64,000 bases of DNA from Neobacillus driksii (GCF_013409995.1 NZ_JACCBX010000018.1:62001-126000); one strand, 5' to 3'. Counted from the first letter of the stretch, positions 26,194 through 35,464 are shown. Notes: generated from the letters alone by a model not told the origin. A program made the numbers and translations.

Positions 26194-26814
26194 TTGAACA
26201 TTTATCTCATCCGTCATGGCGAAGCAGAGCATAATGTCGATAAAACCGTGATGTCGCATACCCATGATTCACAGCATAGTTTAACGGAGCTGGGGCATAA
26301 ACAAGCTCAGGTAACGGCTGAATTTTTCAAAAATATCGTTAGCCCAAAGACTGTTCTGTACAGTTCACCTTATCTAAGAACGATGCAAACAGCTAAGGCT
26401 ATTCATTCTCTTTTACCAGAAAGCGTTCCATTTTACGAGAATCCATTATTACGAGAGTGGGAGTTGGGGAATCTTTATGATTTTGCTGACCGTCCCCCTG
26501 AAAAGAAGAAGGAGTTCAAAGCGGCGGGGCAATTTTACTTTCGCTTTCAAAATGGAGAATCGCTTGCGGACGTGTACTTGCGTGCGACAATGTTCATGCA
26601 CACGATCGTAGAACGTGTGAGGAAGCAGCAGCGCTACGAAAATATTGTGATTGTCACTCATGCAGCCTTTATCCACATGCTTTTAACGTTCCTGATGAAT
26701 TGGCCAATAGAGGATTTAAAAAATTTCAAACCGGTTGAAAACGCCTCGGTTATTAAAATTAATGAACTAGATGGAGATTATCAGTTCGAAAAAATTTTCG
26801 TGCCAGTCGTGTAA
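26194..26814 (+). CDS. histidine phosphatase family protein
   Basis: Phosphoglycerate-mutase-like phosphatase. The catalytic RHG motif is at residues 6-8 (LIRHGEAEHN); SSPYLRTMQTAKAI near 67 and the acid-base Glu region LREWELGNL near 94 follow, and VIVTHAAFIHML near 156 supplies the second catalytic His. 206 aa, full length. Start is TTG at 26194 with AAGGGG upstream. It is more like broad-specificity phosphatases (PhoE/YhfR type) than true mutases. It lies just after the tandem repeat array and before its own terminator. Confidence 0.85.
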   Translation: MNIYLIRHGEAEHNVDKTVMSHTHDSQHSLTELGHKQAQVTAEFFKNIVSPKTVLYSSPYLRTMQTAKAIHSLLPESVPFYENPLLREWELGNLYDFADRPPEKKKEFKAAGQFYFRFQNGESLADVYLRATMFMHTIVERVRKQQRYENIVIVTHAAFIHMLLTFLMNWPIEDLKNFKPVENASVIKINELDGDYQFEKIFVPVV

Positions 26815-26827
26815 AACTAAAACGCAA

Positions 26828-26868
26828 AATACGTTCTCGTTCGATACGAATGAGAGCGTATTTTTTAT
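26828..26868 (+). terminator. terminator of the histidine phosphatase gene
   Basis: AATACGTTCTC (26828-26838) pairs with GAGAGCGTATT (26852-26862), one G-U, then TTTT. Confidence 0.8.
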
Positions 26869-26943
26869 ATTATTCTCCTATTAGAATAATGAAATTATTT
26901 TCTATAATAACAAAATGCTTAATTTTTAAGTAAAGAAATGCTT

Positions 26944-27008
26944 TGAAAACGATTACATGAAAATTTCCAATAATTTAAATTGACTGAAAAGTATAATTAT
27001 ATTATTAT
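26944..27008 (+). promoter_or_regulatory. perfect cre consensus and promoter before the DUF819/M20 operon
   Basis: TGAAAACGATTACA (26944-26957) fits the cre consensus TGWAANCGNTNWCA at every fixed position. A promoter-like pair, TTGACT (26980-26985) and TATTAT (27003-27008) with 17-bp spacing, follows. The cre lies upstream of the -35 box, centred about 60 bp before the likely start point, the position used for CcpA activation in ackA and pta. Confidence 0.6.
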
Positions 27009-27075
27009 TCTAGTAATAACAAATATTTCGTAAGACGAAAATTTAGTAAATCTAACCAGAAAGAAGGGACTTTAC

Positions 27076-28278
27076 ATGTCACAGATGTTAGCTTTAGTTA
27101 TTCTTATGGCTATTTTATTTATTGGAGATTTAGTTGCGGTACGAACAAAGGCATGGGTACCTTCTATTTTCATTTGCGCCGTCTTGTTCCTTGGAGGATA
27201 TTGGACATTCTTCCCGCAAGACATTGTAGCACTTGCAGGGGTGCCGCCAGTGGTTGCAACAATGATGATGTACTTATTAATTACCAATATGGGAACTTTA
27301 CTATCCCTTAAAGAATTGAAGAATCAGTGGAAAACGATCATTATTGCACTCTCAGGGATTTTAGGAATTATCGCGATATTATTCGGAATTGGAACATTCC
27401 TTTTCGGCTATCAGACAGTGGTTGTTGCCATTCCTCCTTTAGTCGGTGGAGTTGTGTCGGCCCTAATCATGTCTGAAGGTGCGAAGGAAGCAGGACTTGC
27501 ATCATTATCTGTATTTGCTATCGTGATTTATGTTATGCAGGGGTTTGCGGGATATCCAATCACTTCTATCGTTTTGAAAAAAGAAGGGAAGAGACTTCTA
27601 CAGCAATATCGCAGCGGACAACTTGCGGAAAAAGCACAAGGGAAGGCTGCAGCTGAAGTAGCAGCTACAGCAGCTGCCAAACCTGAGTTGAAACTTTTTA
27701 AGAATATGCCAGAAAAGTATAATACCGATTTCTTTAAGTTTTTGAGGCTTTCATTGGTTGCATACCTAGCTTATCTAACTTCAACTCTATTAGCTCCTGT
27801 GGTTACGATCAGCCCGTTTGTACTTTGCTTATTGTTCGGGGTCATTGCCACTAGTGCTGGATTCCTGGAAAAGCAGGTTTTACAAAAAGCAAATGGTTTC
27901 GGATTTGCCATCATGGCACTTATGTTGTTTATCTTTGACGGATTAAAACAAGCGACACCAAGCATGATGCTTGAAATTATCTATCCGCTTGTCGGCACAA
28001 TTGTATTAGGGGTAATCGGGATGTATATCTTCTCATTCATTGCCGGAAAGCTTTTAAAAGTAAGCAAAGATATGGCTTTCGCTGTTTCGCTGACAGCTTT
28101 ATATGGATTTCCAGCCGATTACATTATCACAAACGAAGTTATTAAATCCTTGACAGAAGATGAAAAGGAAAGAGAAATGCTGACCAGCAATATGCTGCCT
28201 CCTATGCTTGTCGGAGGATTCATCACCGTTACAATGGTGTCGGTTATACTAGCAGGTATCTTTGTAGGATTCTTGTAA
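27076..28278 (+). CDS. DUF819 family membrane protein, probable transporter
   Basis: 400-residue polytopic protein with about 10-11 membrane segments and a basic, alanine-rich cytoplasmic loop near residues 180-215 (GQLAEKAQGKAAAEVAATA). Glycine-rich hydrophobic segments such as PPLVGGVVSALIMSEG near 120 sit where family members show conserved polar residues. It heads an operon with two M20 amidohydrolases (17 nt and then 2 nt spacing), so it may import N-acyl or N-carbamoyl amino acids or purine catabolites for them (inferred). AAGAAGGGA precedes the ATG. A perfect cre site lies upstream. Confidence 0.78.
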   Translation: MSQMLALVILMAILFIGDLVAVRTKAWVPSIFICAVLFLGGYWTFFPQDIVALAGVPPVVATMMMYLLITNMGTLLSLKELKNQWKTIIIALSGILGIIAILFGIGTFLFGYQTVVVAIPPLVGGVVSALIMSEGAKEAGLASLSVFAIVIYVMQGFAGYPITSIVLKKEGKRLLQQYRSGQLAEKAQGKAAAEVAATAAAKPELKLFKNMPEKYNTDFFKFLRLSLVAYLAYLTSTLLAPVVTISPFVLCLLFGVIATSAGFLEKQVLQKANGFGFAIMALMLFIFDGLKQATPSMMLEIIYPLVGTIVLGVIGMYIFSFIAGKLLKVSKDMAFAVSLTALYGFPADYIITNEVIKSLTEDEKEREMLTSNMLPPMLVGGFITVTMVSVILAGIFVGFL

Positions 28279-28295
28279 GAAGGGATTTGGAGTAG

Positions 28296-29549
28296 ATGGA
28301 AACAAAAATAGAAACAAATTTAGAAAAAGTTCAGGCTAGAATTGAAAGCCATATTGATACATTGAGTACCTTTACCGCTACACCGGGTAAAGGTACTACC
28401 CGGCTTACATATAGTGCTGAGGATTTGCAGGCAAGACAATATATTAAACACAAAATGAAAGAATATGGTTTAACGGTTCAGGAAGATGGATTTGGTAATA
28501 TTTTTGGGAGACTTGAAGGAACTCTAAAGGATGCTCCGAGTGTCCTTGTTGGTTCCCATTTTGATTCCGTTCCAAATGGCGGCTCCTATGATGGACCTGC
28601 GGGAGTTGTGGCAGGACTTGAAGTCGCGGCGCTATTTGCGGAGAATAAATTAACACCAAAATACCCCCTAGAAGTGATTGCTCTTGTTGAAGAAGAAGGG
28701 TCAAGATTTGGCGGCGGACTGATGGGTTCACGTGGAATCGTAGGTTTATTAGATGAGGAAGGTTTTAATCGTTTAAAAGATAAAGATGGTATTTATGCAG
28801 TCGATGCCATGAAGGAAATAGGACTCGATCCTTCGCTTCCGAAAAAAAGAGATCCGAAAACCATGAAGGCATACCTGGAATTGCATATTGAACAAGGACC
28901 GATCCTTGAAGAAAAAGCTATCCCTATTGGAGTCGTTGAGGCCATTGTTGGGTTGACTCAATTAGAAGTAACCGTAAAGGGGCAGGCCGGACATGCCGGT
29001 ACGACTCCGATGGATCGTAGAGCTGACGCGTTAGTCACGGCAGCTAAGATGATTGCGGAATTCCCAGACCTTGCCGAATCAGAAGGCGAAGGAACGGTTG
29101 TTACTACTGGAAGATTAAATGTATTTCCAAATGGAGCAAATGTCATTCCTGATAAGACGGTATTTACAGTGGACATCCGTTCAGGCAAGGAAGAAAATGT
29201 TTTGAATGTGATCGAAAAAGTGAAGGACTTGGCGGTTTTTTATAGCAAGCAAGGTATTGAGGTTAGTGTTGAGCAGCTATTATATATACAACCAAAAGAG
29301 ATGAACAAGGATATTGTTTCATTGCTAAAGAGAAAGAGCGGTGAACTTGATATTCCCAAGTGTTCGATTAACAGCGGTGCAGGTCATGACGCAATGGTCT
29401 TCTCAGATTTTACGAATGTAGGAATGTTATTTATTCCGAGTAAAGACGGGTTAAGTCATTGTCCGGAAGAATGGTCCGACTCTAGGCACATCGCAAATGC
29501 TGTTCAGGTTCTTTATGAAGCAGCAAAAAAGTTAACGGAGGCTGAATAA
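28296..29549 (+). CDS. M20-family amidase, allantoate/N-carbamoyl amino acid type
   Basis: Close relative of the gene at 5627 with the same landmarks: GSHFDSVPNGGSYDGPAG near residue 88, LVEEEGSRFGGGLMGSRG near 129, LELHIEQGP near 192, GQAGHAGTTPMDRRAD near 229 and NSGAGHDAMVF near 363. These supply the two-metal site. 417 aa. It lies between a DUF819 transporter and a second amidohydrolase and overlaps neither. The operon context suggests scavenging of substituted amino acids or ureides. AllC, HyuC and AmaB cannot be separated by eye. Confidence 0.85.
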   Translation: METKIETNLEKVQARIESHIDTLSTFTATPGKGTTRLTYSAEDLQARQYIKHKMKEYGLTVQEDGFGNIFGRLEGTLKDAPSVLVGSHFDSVPNGGSYDGPAGVVAGLEVAALFAENKLTPKYPLEVIALVEEEGSRFGGGLMGSRGIVGLLDEEGFNRLKDKDGIYAVDAMKEIGLDPSLPKKRDPKTMKAYLELHIEQGPILEEKAIPIGVVEAIVGLTQLEVTVKGQAGHAGTTPMDRRADALVTAAKMIAEFPDLAESEGEGTVVTTGRLNVFPNGANVIPDKTVFTVDIRSGKEENVLNVIEKVKDLAVFYSKQGIEVSVEQLLYIQPKEMNKDIVSLLKRKSGELDIPKCSINSGAGHDAMVFSDFTNVGMLFIPSKDGLSHCPEEWSDSRHIANAVQVLYEAAKKLTEAE

Positions 29550-29551
29550 TC

Positions 29552-30727
29552 ATGATACATGCAAAAATAAAAGAAGCGATTCAAACATACAGCGAAGAAT
29601 TAACAGAGTTACGTCGAAAGCTGCATTCTGAACCCGAAGTATCGTGGGAGGAATTTAAAACTACTCAATTTGTCTCGGAGTACCTTGATCAATTAGGAAT
29701 CACTTATAGGAAAACTGAACCGACTGGTGTGATTGCGGAAATTCAAGGGGGAAGACCGGGCAAAACGGTCGCTCTAAGAGGAGATATGGACGCATTGCAG
29801 GTTGAGGAATTAAACAAAGATCTACCCTATACGTCAAGAGAAGAAGGGAAAATGCATGCCTGTGGACACGACGCGCACACAGCTATGTTATTAATCGCAG
29901 CTAAAGCGCTAAATGAAGTAAAAGAAGAATTGCCAGGTAATGTACGGTTATTGTTCCAGCCTGCTGAAGAAGTAGCTGAAGGGGCGAAGGCGTTAGTGGC
30001 ACAAGGTGCAATGGAAGGAGTGGATAACGTTTTTGGAATCCACATTTGGTCGCAGATGCCAACGCATAAAGTATCGTGTACCCCTGGACCATCCTTTGCA
30101 TCAGCAGATTTATTTAAAGTTACCTTCAAGGGCAGAGGCGGGCATGGAGCCATGCCGCATGCATGTATTGACGCTGCCATTGTAGCTTCCTCCTTTGTCA
30201 TGAATGTACAAACCGTAGTATCTAGAACCATTGATGCCCAGCATCCAGCCGTTCTTACAATTGGTAAAATGGTCGTCGGTACAAGGTTTAATGTAATAGC
30301 TGAAAATGCAGTAATAGAAGGAACAGTCCGCTGTTTCCACCCTGAAACGAGAGATTATATTGAAAAACAGCTTCAGCATTACGCTGACCAGGTAGCTGCG
30401 ATTTACGGTGCGACTGCAAATGTGGAATATATTCGTGGAACCAAAGCGGTACTTAACGATGAATACAGTGCAAACCTAGTGCAAAAAGTTGCTGCAGAAG
30501 CATTTGGGGATCATGTGGTTTATAACGAAAAACCAACCATGGGCGGAGAAGACTTCAGTGAATACCTCGCCCATGCACCAGGCAGCTTCGCCCTCGTCGG
30601 CAGTGGCAATCCAGATAAAGACACAGAATGGGCCCATCACCACGGAAAATTCAACATCGACGAAGACGCCCTCGCAACAGGCGCAGAACTCTACGCCCAA
30701 TATGCATGGGCATACCTAAATGAATAA
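29552..30727 (+). CDS. M20D amidohydrolase (N-acyl-amino acid type)
   Basis: IAA-amino-acid-hydrolase/hippuricase branch. ALRGDMDALQVEE near 72 and KMHACGHDAHTAMLL near 100 contain the metal-binding Cys and His; QPAEEVAEGAKALV near 134, FGIHIWSQMP near 160, GRGGHGAMPH near 192 and MGGEDFSEYL near 329 complete the family set. 391 aa. Only 2 nt follow the previous stop; GGAGG lies within the end of that gene, so translation is coupled. Probably deacylates N-acyl amino acids imported or produced by its partners. Confidence 0.87.
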   Translation: MIHAKIKEAIQTYSEELTELRRKLHSEPEVSWEEFKTTQFVSEYLDQLGITYRKTEPTGVIAEIQGGRPGKTVALRGDMDALQVEELNKDLPYTSREEGKMHACGHDAHTAMLLIAAKALNEVKEELPGNVRLLFQPAEEVAEGAKALVAQGAMEGVDNVFGIHIWSQMPTHKVSCTPGPSFASADLFKVTFKGRGGHGAMPHACIDAAIVASSFVMNVQTVVSRTIDAQHPAVLTIGKMVVGTRFNVIAENAVIEGTVRCFHPETRDYIEKQLQHYADQVAAIYGATANVEYIRGTKAVLNDEYSANLVQKVAAEAFGDHVVYNEKPTMGGEDFSEYLAHAPGSFALVGSGNPDKDTEWAHHHGKFNIDEDALATGAELYAQYAWAYLNE

Positions 30728-30733
30728 AACGGT

Positions 30734-30796
30734 GTGCCTGTCACCTACCTAGGTGACAGGCACCACTCGTGGACACTGTCCGCCTCAGGCGGACAG
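30734..30796. repeat. REP-like double hairpin, copy A
   Basis: GTGCCTGTCACCT (30734-30746) pairs perfectly with 30751-30763 around a 4-nt loop, and CTGTCCGCCT (30776-30785) with 30787-30796. A 30-bp stretch (30752-30781) recurs identically at 63275-63304. The GGTGACAGGCACC pattern is frequent in Bacillaceae genomes and is likely a REP-type repeat moved by a RAYT transposase elsewhere (inference). Confidence 0.7.
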
Positions 30797-30823
30797 TTGG
30801 AAATTAAGGTTTAAGTTACAAAT

Positions 30824-30858
30824 AAAAATGGATACTGCCGTTGGCGGTATCCATTTTT
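30824..30858. terminator. bidirectional terminator between M20D and DUF624 genes
   Basis: AAAAATGGATACTGCC pairs with GGCGGTATCCATTTTT; A and T runs on both arms serve either strand. Confidence 0.88.
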
Positions 30859-30868
30859 GCTGCAACGC

Positions 30869-31462
30869 TTACTGTTGTGTTGTTTGCAGTTGTTGGATTC
30901 TGTTAAATACGATATTACATAAATGGTAGTTACAATACGCGTATACACAGAAAATAAACATGAAGGTAATCTTCCAAGTGAACAGGATTAATATCGTTAA
31001 GATAAGTAAGACAATAAGAGATAGTGTAACTAGTATATATCTGATTGAAAAGAATAAGGAGTTCTTGATTGCAGTCGTCCAATTAACATTGTAATTGGCA
31101 ATGGTTGGAAAAATGAAAATGGTGATGAAAAGCATTACGATGCCAATTAAAGTTAAAACGGTTAAGAGTACATATTGGAAAGAGGCAAAGTTTTTCAATA
31201 ACATAAAATTAAGGAAAAACAGCCCAGCGAAAACAATCCAGATAATCCCTAAGACAAAACTTTGTTTAAAGTTTTCTTTAAAGTATTGGAAAAAATTCCG
31301 AAAAACACTATAGTCTTTATGTAATACCCACTGGCGGATTACGCAGTACATTGCCACGGTTGCAGGGAAAATCGTAATAACCGGCAGGCAAAATAAAAGC
31401 CATAGGAGATTTAATTGGAAAAAGGCTGTGACAAATTCAAGTATTTTGAATAATTGTTTCAT
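30869..31462 (-). CDS. YesL-like (DUF624) membrane protein
   Basis: 197-residue integral membrane protein with about five hydrophobic segments, starting MKQLFKILEFVTAFFQLN and continuing LLWLLFCLPVITIFPATVAMY, the DUF624 entry motif (NLLWLLFxLPxxTxxPAxxA). GGAG precedes the ATG at 31462; longer in-frame starts lack a ribosome site. DUF624 genes in Bacillus usually neighbour polysaccharide-degradation or sugar ABC transporter genes; here araR and araNPQ begin about 1 kb away. Function unknown. Confidence 0.8.
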   Translation of the reverse strand: MKQLFKILEFVTAFFQLNLLWLLFCLPVITIFPATVAMYCVIRQWVLHKDYSVFRNFFQYFKENFKQSFVLGIIWIVFAGLFFLNFMLLKNFASFQYVLLTVLTLIGIVMLFITIFIFPTIANYNVNWTTAIKNSLFFSIRYILVTLSLIVLLILTILILFTWKITFMFIFCVYAYCNYHLCNIVFNRIQQLQTTQQ

Positions 31463-31558
31463 GTTAGAATCTCCATTATTCGTATTTGCTAGTAGTACTA
31501 TTAAAATACCATACAACTTTTTAAAAAAGAAGTACAAGTTGTCTCTAAGGAGGACAGA

Positions 31559-32266
31559 ATGACAATTAAAGCAATTTTCTTTGACTTAGATGATACATTA
31601 CATGATCACCTATATCCATTTTCAAAAGCATTTAAAGATACATTTCCCCTTCTTTATGAATACATGGATGTTACGTCATTGTACAAAAAATTTAGGGACT
31701 TCAGTGATTTGCTATGGAAACAATATAGCAGCCGCCAGTTGACCTTAGAAGAAATGCGGATAGCTAGAATTGTGATGGCATTAGAATATTTTCAAAAGGG
31801 CATTACCAATGAACTAGCGAGTCGATTTCAAGCACAATATGAGTTAAATTCAGGCAGCCTCCAGTTATTTGCGGAGGTTCCGAAGCTAATAAACGAGATT
31901 AAAGCTCAAGGAAAACTTGTTGGAATCATTACAAATGGGCCAGTGCAACATCAGTTTAATAAAATAAATTCACTTGGCCTGACAAGTTTCGTTTCTAGAG
32001 ATCGCATCTTTATTTCTGACGAGGTGGGAGTGGCAAAACCGAACAAACAAATATTTCAGCATGTAGCACAAAAAGTCAACATGATTCCGAGTGAGATGAT
32101 ATATATTGGCGACTCCTGGCCAAATGATGTGGTGGCACCGATGGAAGCAGGTTGGAAGGCGATTTGGTATAACCACCGAAAAAGGCTGCCAGATATCGGC
32201 CATAAACCGTTGGCAGAAATAAATCAACTTCTATCTATTATTGATATAGTAAAAGAAGAAAGTTAA
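31559..32266 (+). CDS. HAD-family hydrolase
   Basis: Haloacid-dehalogenase-fold phosphatase, subfamily I with a helical cap. Motif I is FFDLDDTLHDH near residue 7, motif II GIITNGP near 121, the Lys of motif III in VGVAKPNKQIF near 157, and motif IV YIGDSWPNDV near 180. 235 aa. AAGGAGG lies before the ATG. It resembles YjjG/GS1-type nucleotidases. Divergent from the DUF624 gene; a terminator follows. Confidence 0.87.
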   Translation: MTIKAIFFDLDDTLHDHLYPFSKAFKDTFPLLYEYMDVTSLYKKFRDFSDLLWKQYSSRQLTLEEMRIARIVMALEYFQKGITNELASRFQAQYELNSGSLQLFAEVPKLINEIKAQGKLVGIITNGPVQHQFNKINSLGLTSFVSRDRIFISDEVGVAKPNKQIFQHVAQKVNMIPSEMIYIGDSWPNDVVAPMEAGWKAIWYNHRKRLPDIGHKPLAEINQLLSIIDIVKEES

Positions 32267-32315
32267 TACCATCCAAAAGGCAGCAAATCACTGTAATCGA
32301 AAAACGAATCTTATT

Positions 32316-32346
32316 AAAAAAACACACAAGTTGCGTGTGTTTTTTT
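32316..32346. terminator. terminator between HAD gene and araR
   Basis: AAAAACACAC (32316-32326 region) pairs with GTGTGTTTTT around AAGTTGC; A and T runs allow use from both strands. Confidence 0.75.
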
Positions 32347-32390
32347 AATTAATATAAAGTAGTGAAATCCTTAACAAAGTTCGAAAGCCG

Positions 32391-33518
32391 CTATTCTTGT
32401 ATAATCAAATCCGTGCTTTTTACAGGAGCAGTGGAATTTCTTACGACCAGCTCAGGTTCATAAATAATAGACTGAGGATTATTGTCCTTTCCTTCTACAG
32501 CGGATACGATCCTCTTCGCTGCTTCAATCCCCATTTCCATTTTAGGGTGGGCAACGGATGTTAGTTTTACTTCAAAGGTCTCAGCTAAAAATGAGTCGTC
32601 ATAACCGACAATTGAAACATCATCTGGGACACTTATTTGATAATTTCTTAATACATCTAGAACCATCAGAGCCAATTGGTCATTGTAACAAACAATTGCT
32701 GTCGGCTTATCATCTGATGAATAAAACTTGTTTAATTGATCCTTGACTTTTTCATTCATGTCCTCGGTTGAGTAGGAGATAACCATGTCTGGGAAGAACG
32801 TGATTCCGTGTTCACGGAATGCGCGGATGAAGCCCTGCATACGGTTAACTCCTTGAAGATCGTCGGTTTTAAATAAGCCAATAATTTTGCGATGCCCCAG
32901 TTTAATTAAATGTTCAGTAGCAATATAGCCTCCGTGTTCATCATTAACAACAATATGTGGAGGTGCTAACTGTGGATAAAACTGGTTAATCATTAAATAC
33001 GGGATGTTACGCTGTTCCAGTTCTAGGTAGTAATGAATGTTAGGATTATAAACACTACTTTTTGTTGGTTCAACGATAAGACCATCGATATTTCTATTTA
33101 ACATGGTTTGCAGGCATAGTTTTTCTTTTTCAATGTCGTTATCCGTACATGCAAACGTTAATGAATAACCCTGGTTTGATAGGTAGGATTCAATTCCTCT
33201 AATAATAGAAGGGAAAATATAGTCGGAAATATAGGTAGTTATGACTCCGATATTTTTGCCATTCGTTTGAGCTGGGAGAACAGTAGGCTCATTTTCTTCC
33301 TGTTTAAACGAACAAAAGGTTCCCGCTCCTTGTTCCCTATAAAGCCATCCCTCATGTACTAAGTCACCCACTGCTTGACGAACTGTATGCCTGCTCACAC
33401 CGAACATTTTAACAAGTTCATTTTCTGAGTGAATTTTTTCACCAGGCTTAACCTTACCGCTGGTGATCCAATCTGTTATCTGTTCTTTCACCATATTGTA
33501 CTTGGTTTTTTGCGCCAT
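32391..33518 (-). CDS. araR: arabinose-responsive repressor AraR
   Basis: Chimeric repressor: a GntR-type winged helix-turn-helix (about residues 1-70; GEKIHSENELVKMFGVSRHT and VRQAVGDLVHEGWLYREQGAGT-like wing) joined to a LacI-type sugar-binding domain (about 85-370; IGVITTYISDYIFPSI, VVNDEHGGYIATEHLI, SIVGYDDSFLAETF). This combination and 375 aa length are typical of Bacillus AraR, which leaves DNA on binding L-arabinose. It is divergent from araNPQ, and ATTTGTACGTACAAAT-like sites lie in the shared region and before araB. Autoregulation is likely through the operator at 33626. Confidence 0.93.
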   Translation of the reverse strand: MAQKTKYNMVKEQITDWITSGKVKPGEKIHSENELVKMFGVSRHTVRQAVGDLVHEGWLYREQGAGTFCSFKQEENEPTVLPAQTNGKNIGVITTYISDYIFPSIIRGIESYLSNQGYSLTFACTDNDIEKEKLCLQTMLNRNIDGLIVEPTKSSVYNPNIHYYLELEQRNIPYLMINQFYPQLAPPHIVVNDEHGGYIATEHLIKLGHRKIIGLFKTDDLQGVNRMQGFIRAFREHGITFFPDMVISYSTEDMNEKVKDQLNKFYSSDDKPTAIVCYNDQLALMVLDVLRNYQISVPDDVSIVGYDDSFLAETFEVKLTSVAHPKMEMGIEAAKRIVSAVEGKDNNPQSIIYEPELVVRNSTAPVKSTDLIIQE

Positions 33519-33625
33519 TGTATCACCGCTTTCTATATTACATATGAGTATACCCTTAAAATATTTGAGTAAGAATAAAAGAGATTTCGATGTTTTAATT
33601 ATACACTAATTATTATACCTTAAAA

Positions 33626-33641
33626 ACACGTACGTACATAA
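33626..33641. promoter_or_regulatory. AraR operator A (araR side)
   Basis: ACACGTACGTACATAA contains the full AraR core GTACGTAC. It lies about 110 bp upstream of araR and could serve autoregulation or DNA looping with the sites at 33668 and 33824. Confidence 0.65.
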
Positions 33642-33664
33642 GTAAAAAATTTATTAAAACATGA

Positions 33665-33718
33665 TTGACATGTACGAACAGGTATATTACTATTTTAATT
33701 GTAGGGAATACGCTTTCA
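33665..33718 (+). promoter_or_regulatory. araN promoter with AraR operator B and cre-like site
   Basis: TTGACA (33665-33670) and TACTAT (33688-33693) have 17-bp spacing. An AraR-like site, ACATGTACGAACAGGT (33668-33683), fills the spacer. GGAATACGCTTTCA (33705-33718), two mismatches from cre consensus, lies just past the expected start point, where CcpA would act as a roadblock. The leader to araN is therefore about 245 nt. Confidence 0.6.
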
Positions 33719-33799
33719 TAGTTTTAAAAAAAAGCTAGAAAAACGTAATTATAATGCCTGTTGTTTAGTGCAAAAGGTTACGGCGGTAGAAAATTCAGG

Positions 33800-33839
33800 A
33801 GGGATCTTTATGTAGTCGCCTTAACATGTACGTACAATG
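33800..33839 (+). promoter_or_regulatory. araN leader: ribosome site with start-stop ATG-TAG, and AraR operator C
   Basis: AGGAGGG (33798-33804) is followed 5 nt later by ATG at 33810 and immediately by TAG, an unusual start-stop codon pair. AraR operator C, ACATGTACGTACAATG (33824-33839), with a perfect GTACGTAC core, lies 8 nt further on. A second cre-like site (two mismatches, minus-strand orientation) is at 33882-33895. Confidence 0.5.
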
Positions 33840-33945
33840 CACAAGCGTATTATTACAAACAACTATTATTTTATTAAATTATGGTTGCGTTTTCAAAGTT
33901 TTTACCAAATTGTTTTACTATTAAAATAGTTTTGGAGGGATTACC

Positions 33946-35310
33946 TTGTCGAAATCAACAAAAAAGCTAGGTTCATTGATTCTACTTACTATTATGATTA
34001 TCGGTTCCATCCTTGCTGGTTGCTCTAATAGCTCAGAGACGTCAGGTAAAACGAAAGATGGAAAAACAGCTATTACATTTATGTTTAGAGGTCAGCCTCA
34101 AGAATTGAAAGCTTATGAAGCAACTGTAAAACGTTATGAAAAATCACATCCTGATGTGAAAGTGACATTGGTTCAAGTTGCTCCAGATCAATATGATACA
34201 AAGTTAAAAGCGGCAATTGCTGGTAAGAAGATTCCTGATGTATTCTTCTATAACCCAGCTCAAGTGAAAGCATATGTAAACTCTGGTGTATTAAAAGATA
34301 TTACTGAGTATGTTGAAGGGTCAGAAAATGTAAACATCGAAGATATTTGGGAAAAAGGTGTTGCTAAGTATCGTTTCGACGGCGAAACTCTAGGACAAGG
34401 TGCAATTTATGGATTGCCAAAAGACTTAGGACCATTTGCATTAGGTTACAATAAAACAATGTTTGAAGAAGCAGGAATTCCACTTCCTGACAAAGATAAG
34501 CCTTATACTTTGGACGAATTCATTAATGTAGCACAACAATTGACAAAAGATAAAAACGGCGATGGAAAAAGTGATCAATTTGGTGCTGGATTTAACATTC
34601 AATGGGCATTACAGCCAATTGCTTGGAGTAATGGTGCAGACTGGATCGATGAAACTGGCACAAAGGTAACAATTGATACTCCTGAATTTGCTGAAGCAGT
34701 ACAATGGTTTGCTGATCAACAAAATAAATACAAAATCACTCCTTCTATTGCAGAAGCACAAACACTTGATACTTACCAAAGATGGATGAAGGGCGAATTG
34801 GCTTTCTTCCCAGTTGGTCCTTGGGATATGGCAACATATGCAGAACAATTAAAGTTTGAATATGACTTAATTCCATGGCCTGCAGGTAAAACAGGTAAAC
34901 CTGCTGCTTGGGTTGGTTCTCTAGGTATCGGTGTAGGAGCTACATCCAAGAATGCGGAAGCAGCAGCTGAGTTAGCATTATACCTATCTGCTGACCAAGA
35001 AGGTAACCAAGCGTTAGTAGATGCACAAGTTCAATTACCAAACAGCGTAACTGTTGCTGAACAATGGGCAGCGGACACTTCAATTAAGCCTGAAAACAAG
35101 CAAGAATTCTTAGATATTATTAACGATTACGGTCGTGGTTTCCCGGCTGAAAAAACGTACACAGCTGAATGGTATGATGAATTCTTCAAAAACATCCAGC
35201 CAGTTCTTGATGGTAAGATGACAGCTGAAGAATATGTTAAAGAAGCACAGCCTAAGATGCAAAAATTACTAGATGCAGCAATCCAACAAGAAAAACAAGC
35301 TAAGAAATAA
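33946..35310 (+). CDS. araN: arabinose/arabino-oligosaccharide-binding lipoprotein AraN
   Basis: Receptor of a family-1 carbohydrate ABC importer. Signal peptide with lipobox SILAGC (Cys near 26), then a large type I solute-binding fold: [25 protein letters not shown] N-terminal strand-helix, [18 protein letters not shown] near 98, [22 protein letters not shown] near 150, and GPWDMATY near 290. 454 aa. Start TTG at 33946 behind GGAGGG. Operon order with two permeases and no ATPase matches araNPQ of B. subtilis, where MsmX energises transport. Ligand assignment rests on locus and regulation. Confidence 0.85.
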   Translation: MSKSTKKLGSLILLTIMIIGSILAGCSNSSETSGKTKDGKTAITFMFRGQPQELKAYEATVKRYEKSHPDVKVTLVQVAPDQYDTKLKAAIAGKKIPDVFFYNPAQVKAYVNSGVLKDITEYVEGSENVNIEDIWEKGVAKYRFDGETLGQGAIYGLPKDLGPFALGYNKTMFEEAGIPLPDKDKPYTLDEFINVAQQLTKDKNGDGKSDQFGAGFNIQWALQPIAWSNGADWIDETGTKVTIDTPEFAEAVQWFADQQNKYKITPSIAEAQTLDTYQRWMKGELAFFPVGPWDMATYAEQLKFEYDLIPWPAGKTGKPAAWVGSLGIGVGATSKNAEAAAELALYLSADQEGNQALVDAQVQLPNSVTVAEQWAADTSIKPENKQEFLDIINDYGRGFPAEKTYTAEWYDEFFKNIQPVLDGKMTAEEYVKEAQPKMQKLLDAAIQQEKQAKK

Positions 35311-35337
35311 GCAATTAACTGAACTTTGACACAGTGT

Positions 35338-35380
35338 AAATGGTGCTAGTTTTCTTAAAAACTACTAGCACCATTTATTC
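35338..35380 (+). terminator. intercistronic terminator-like hairpin between araN and araP
   Basis: AAATGGTGCTAGT (35338-35350) pairs perfectly with ACTAGCACCATTT (35364-35376). The following U-tract is weak (ATTCC), so partial read-through into araP is expected. Confidence 0.65.
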
Positions 35381-35464
35381 CTTTTATCTAAATTTTTTGG
35401 TGAAAAAGAAATTTAGAAAAAGGGAAATGTGTCATCATTATAGCTTTAGAAAGGGTGAGGGAAG

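Noticed and set aside
29827-30700. Long minus-strand frames inside the M20D gene
   Set aside because: They are antisense shadows of a well-supported coding gene with all family motifs.
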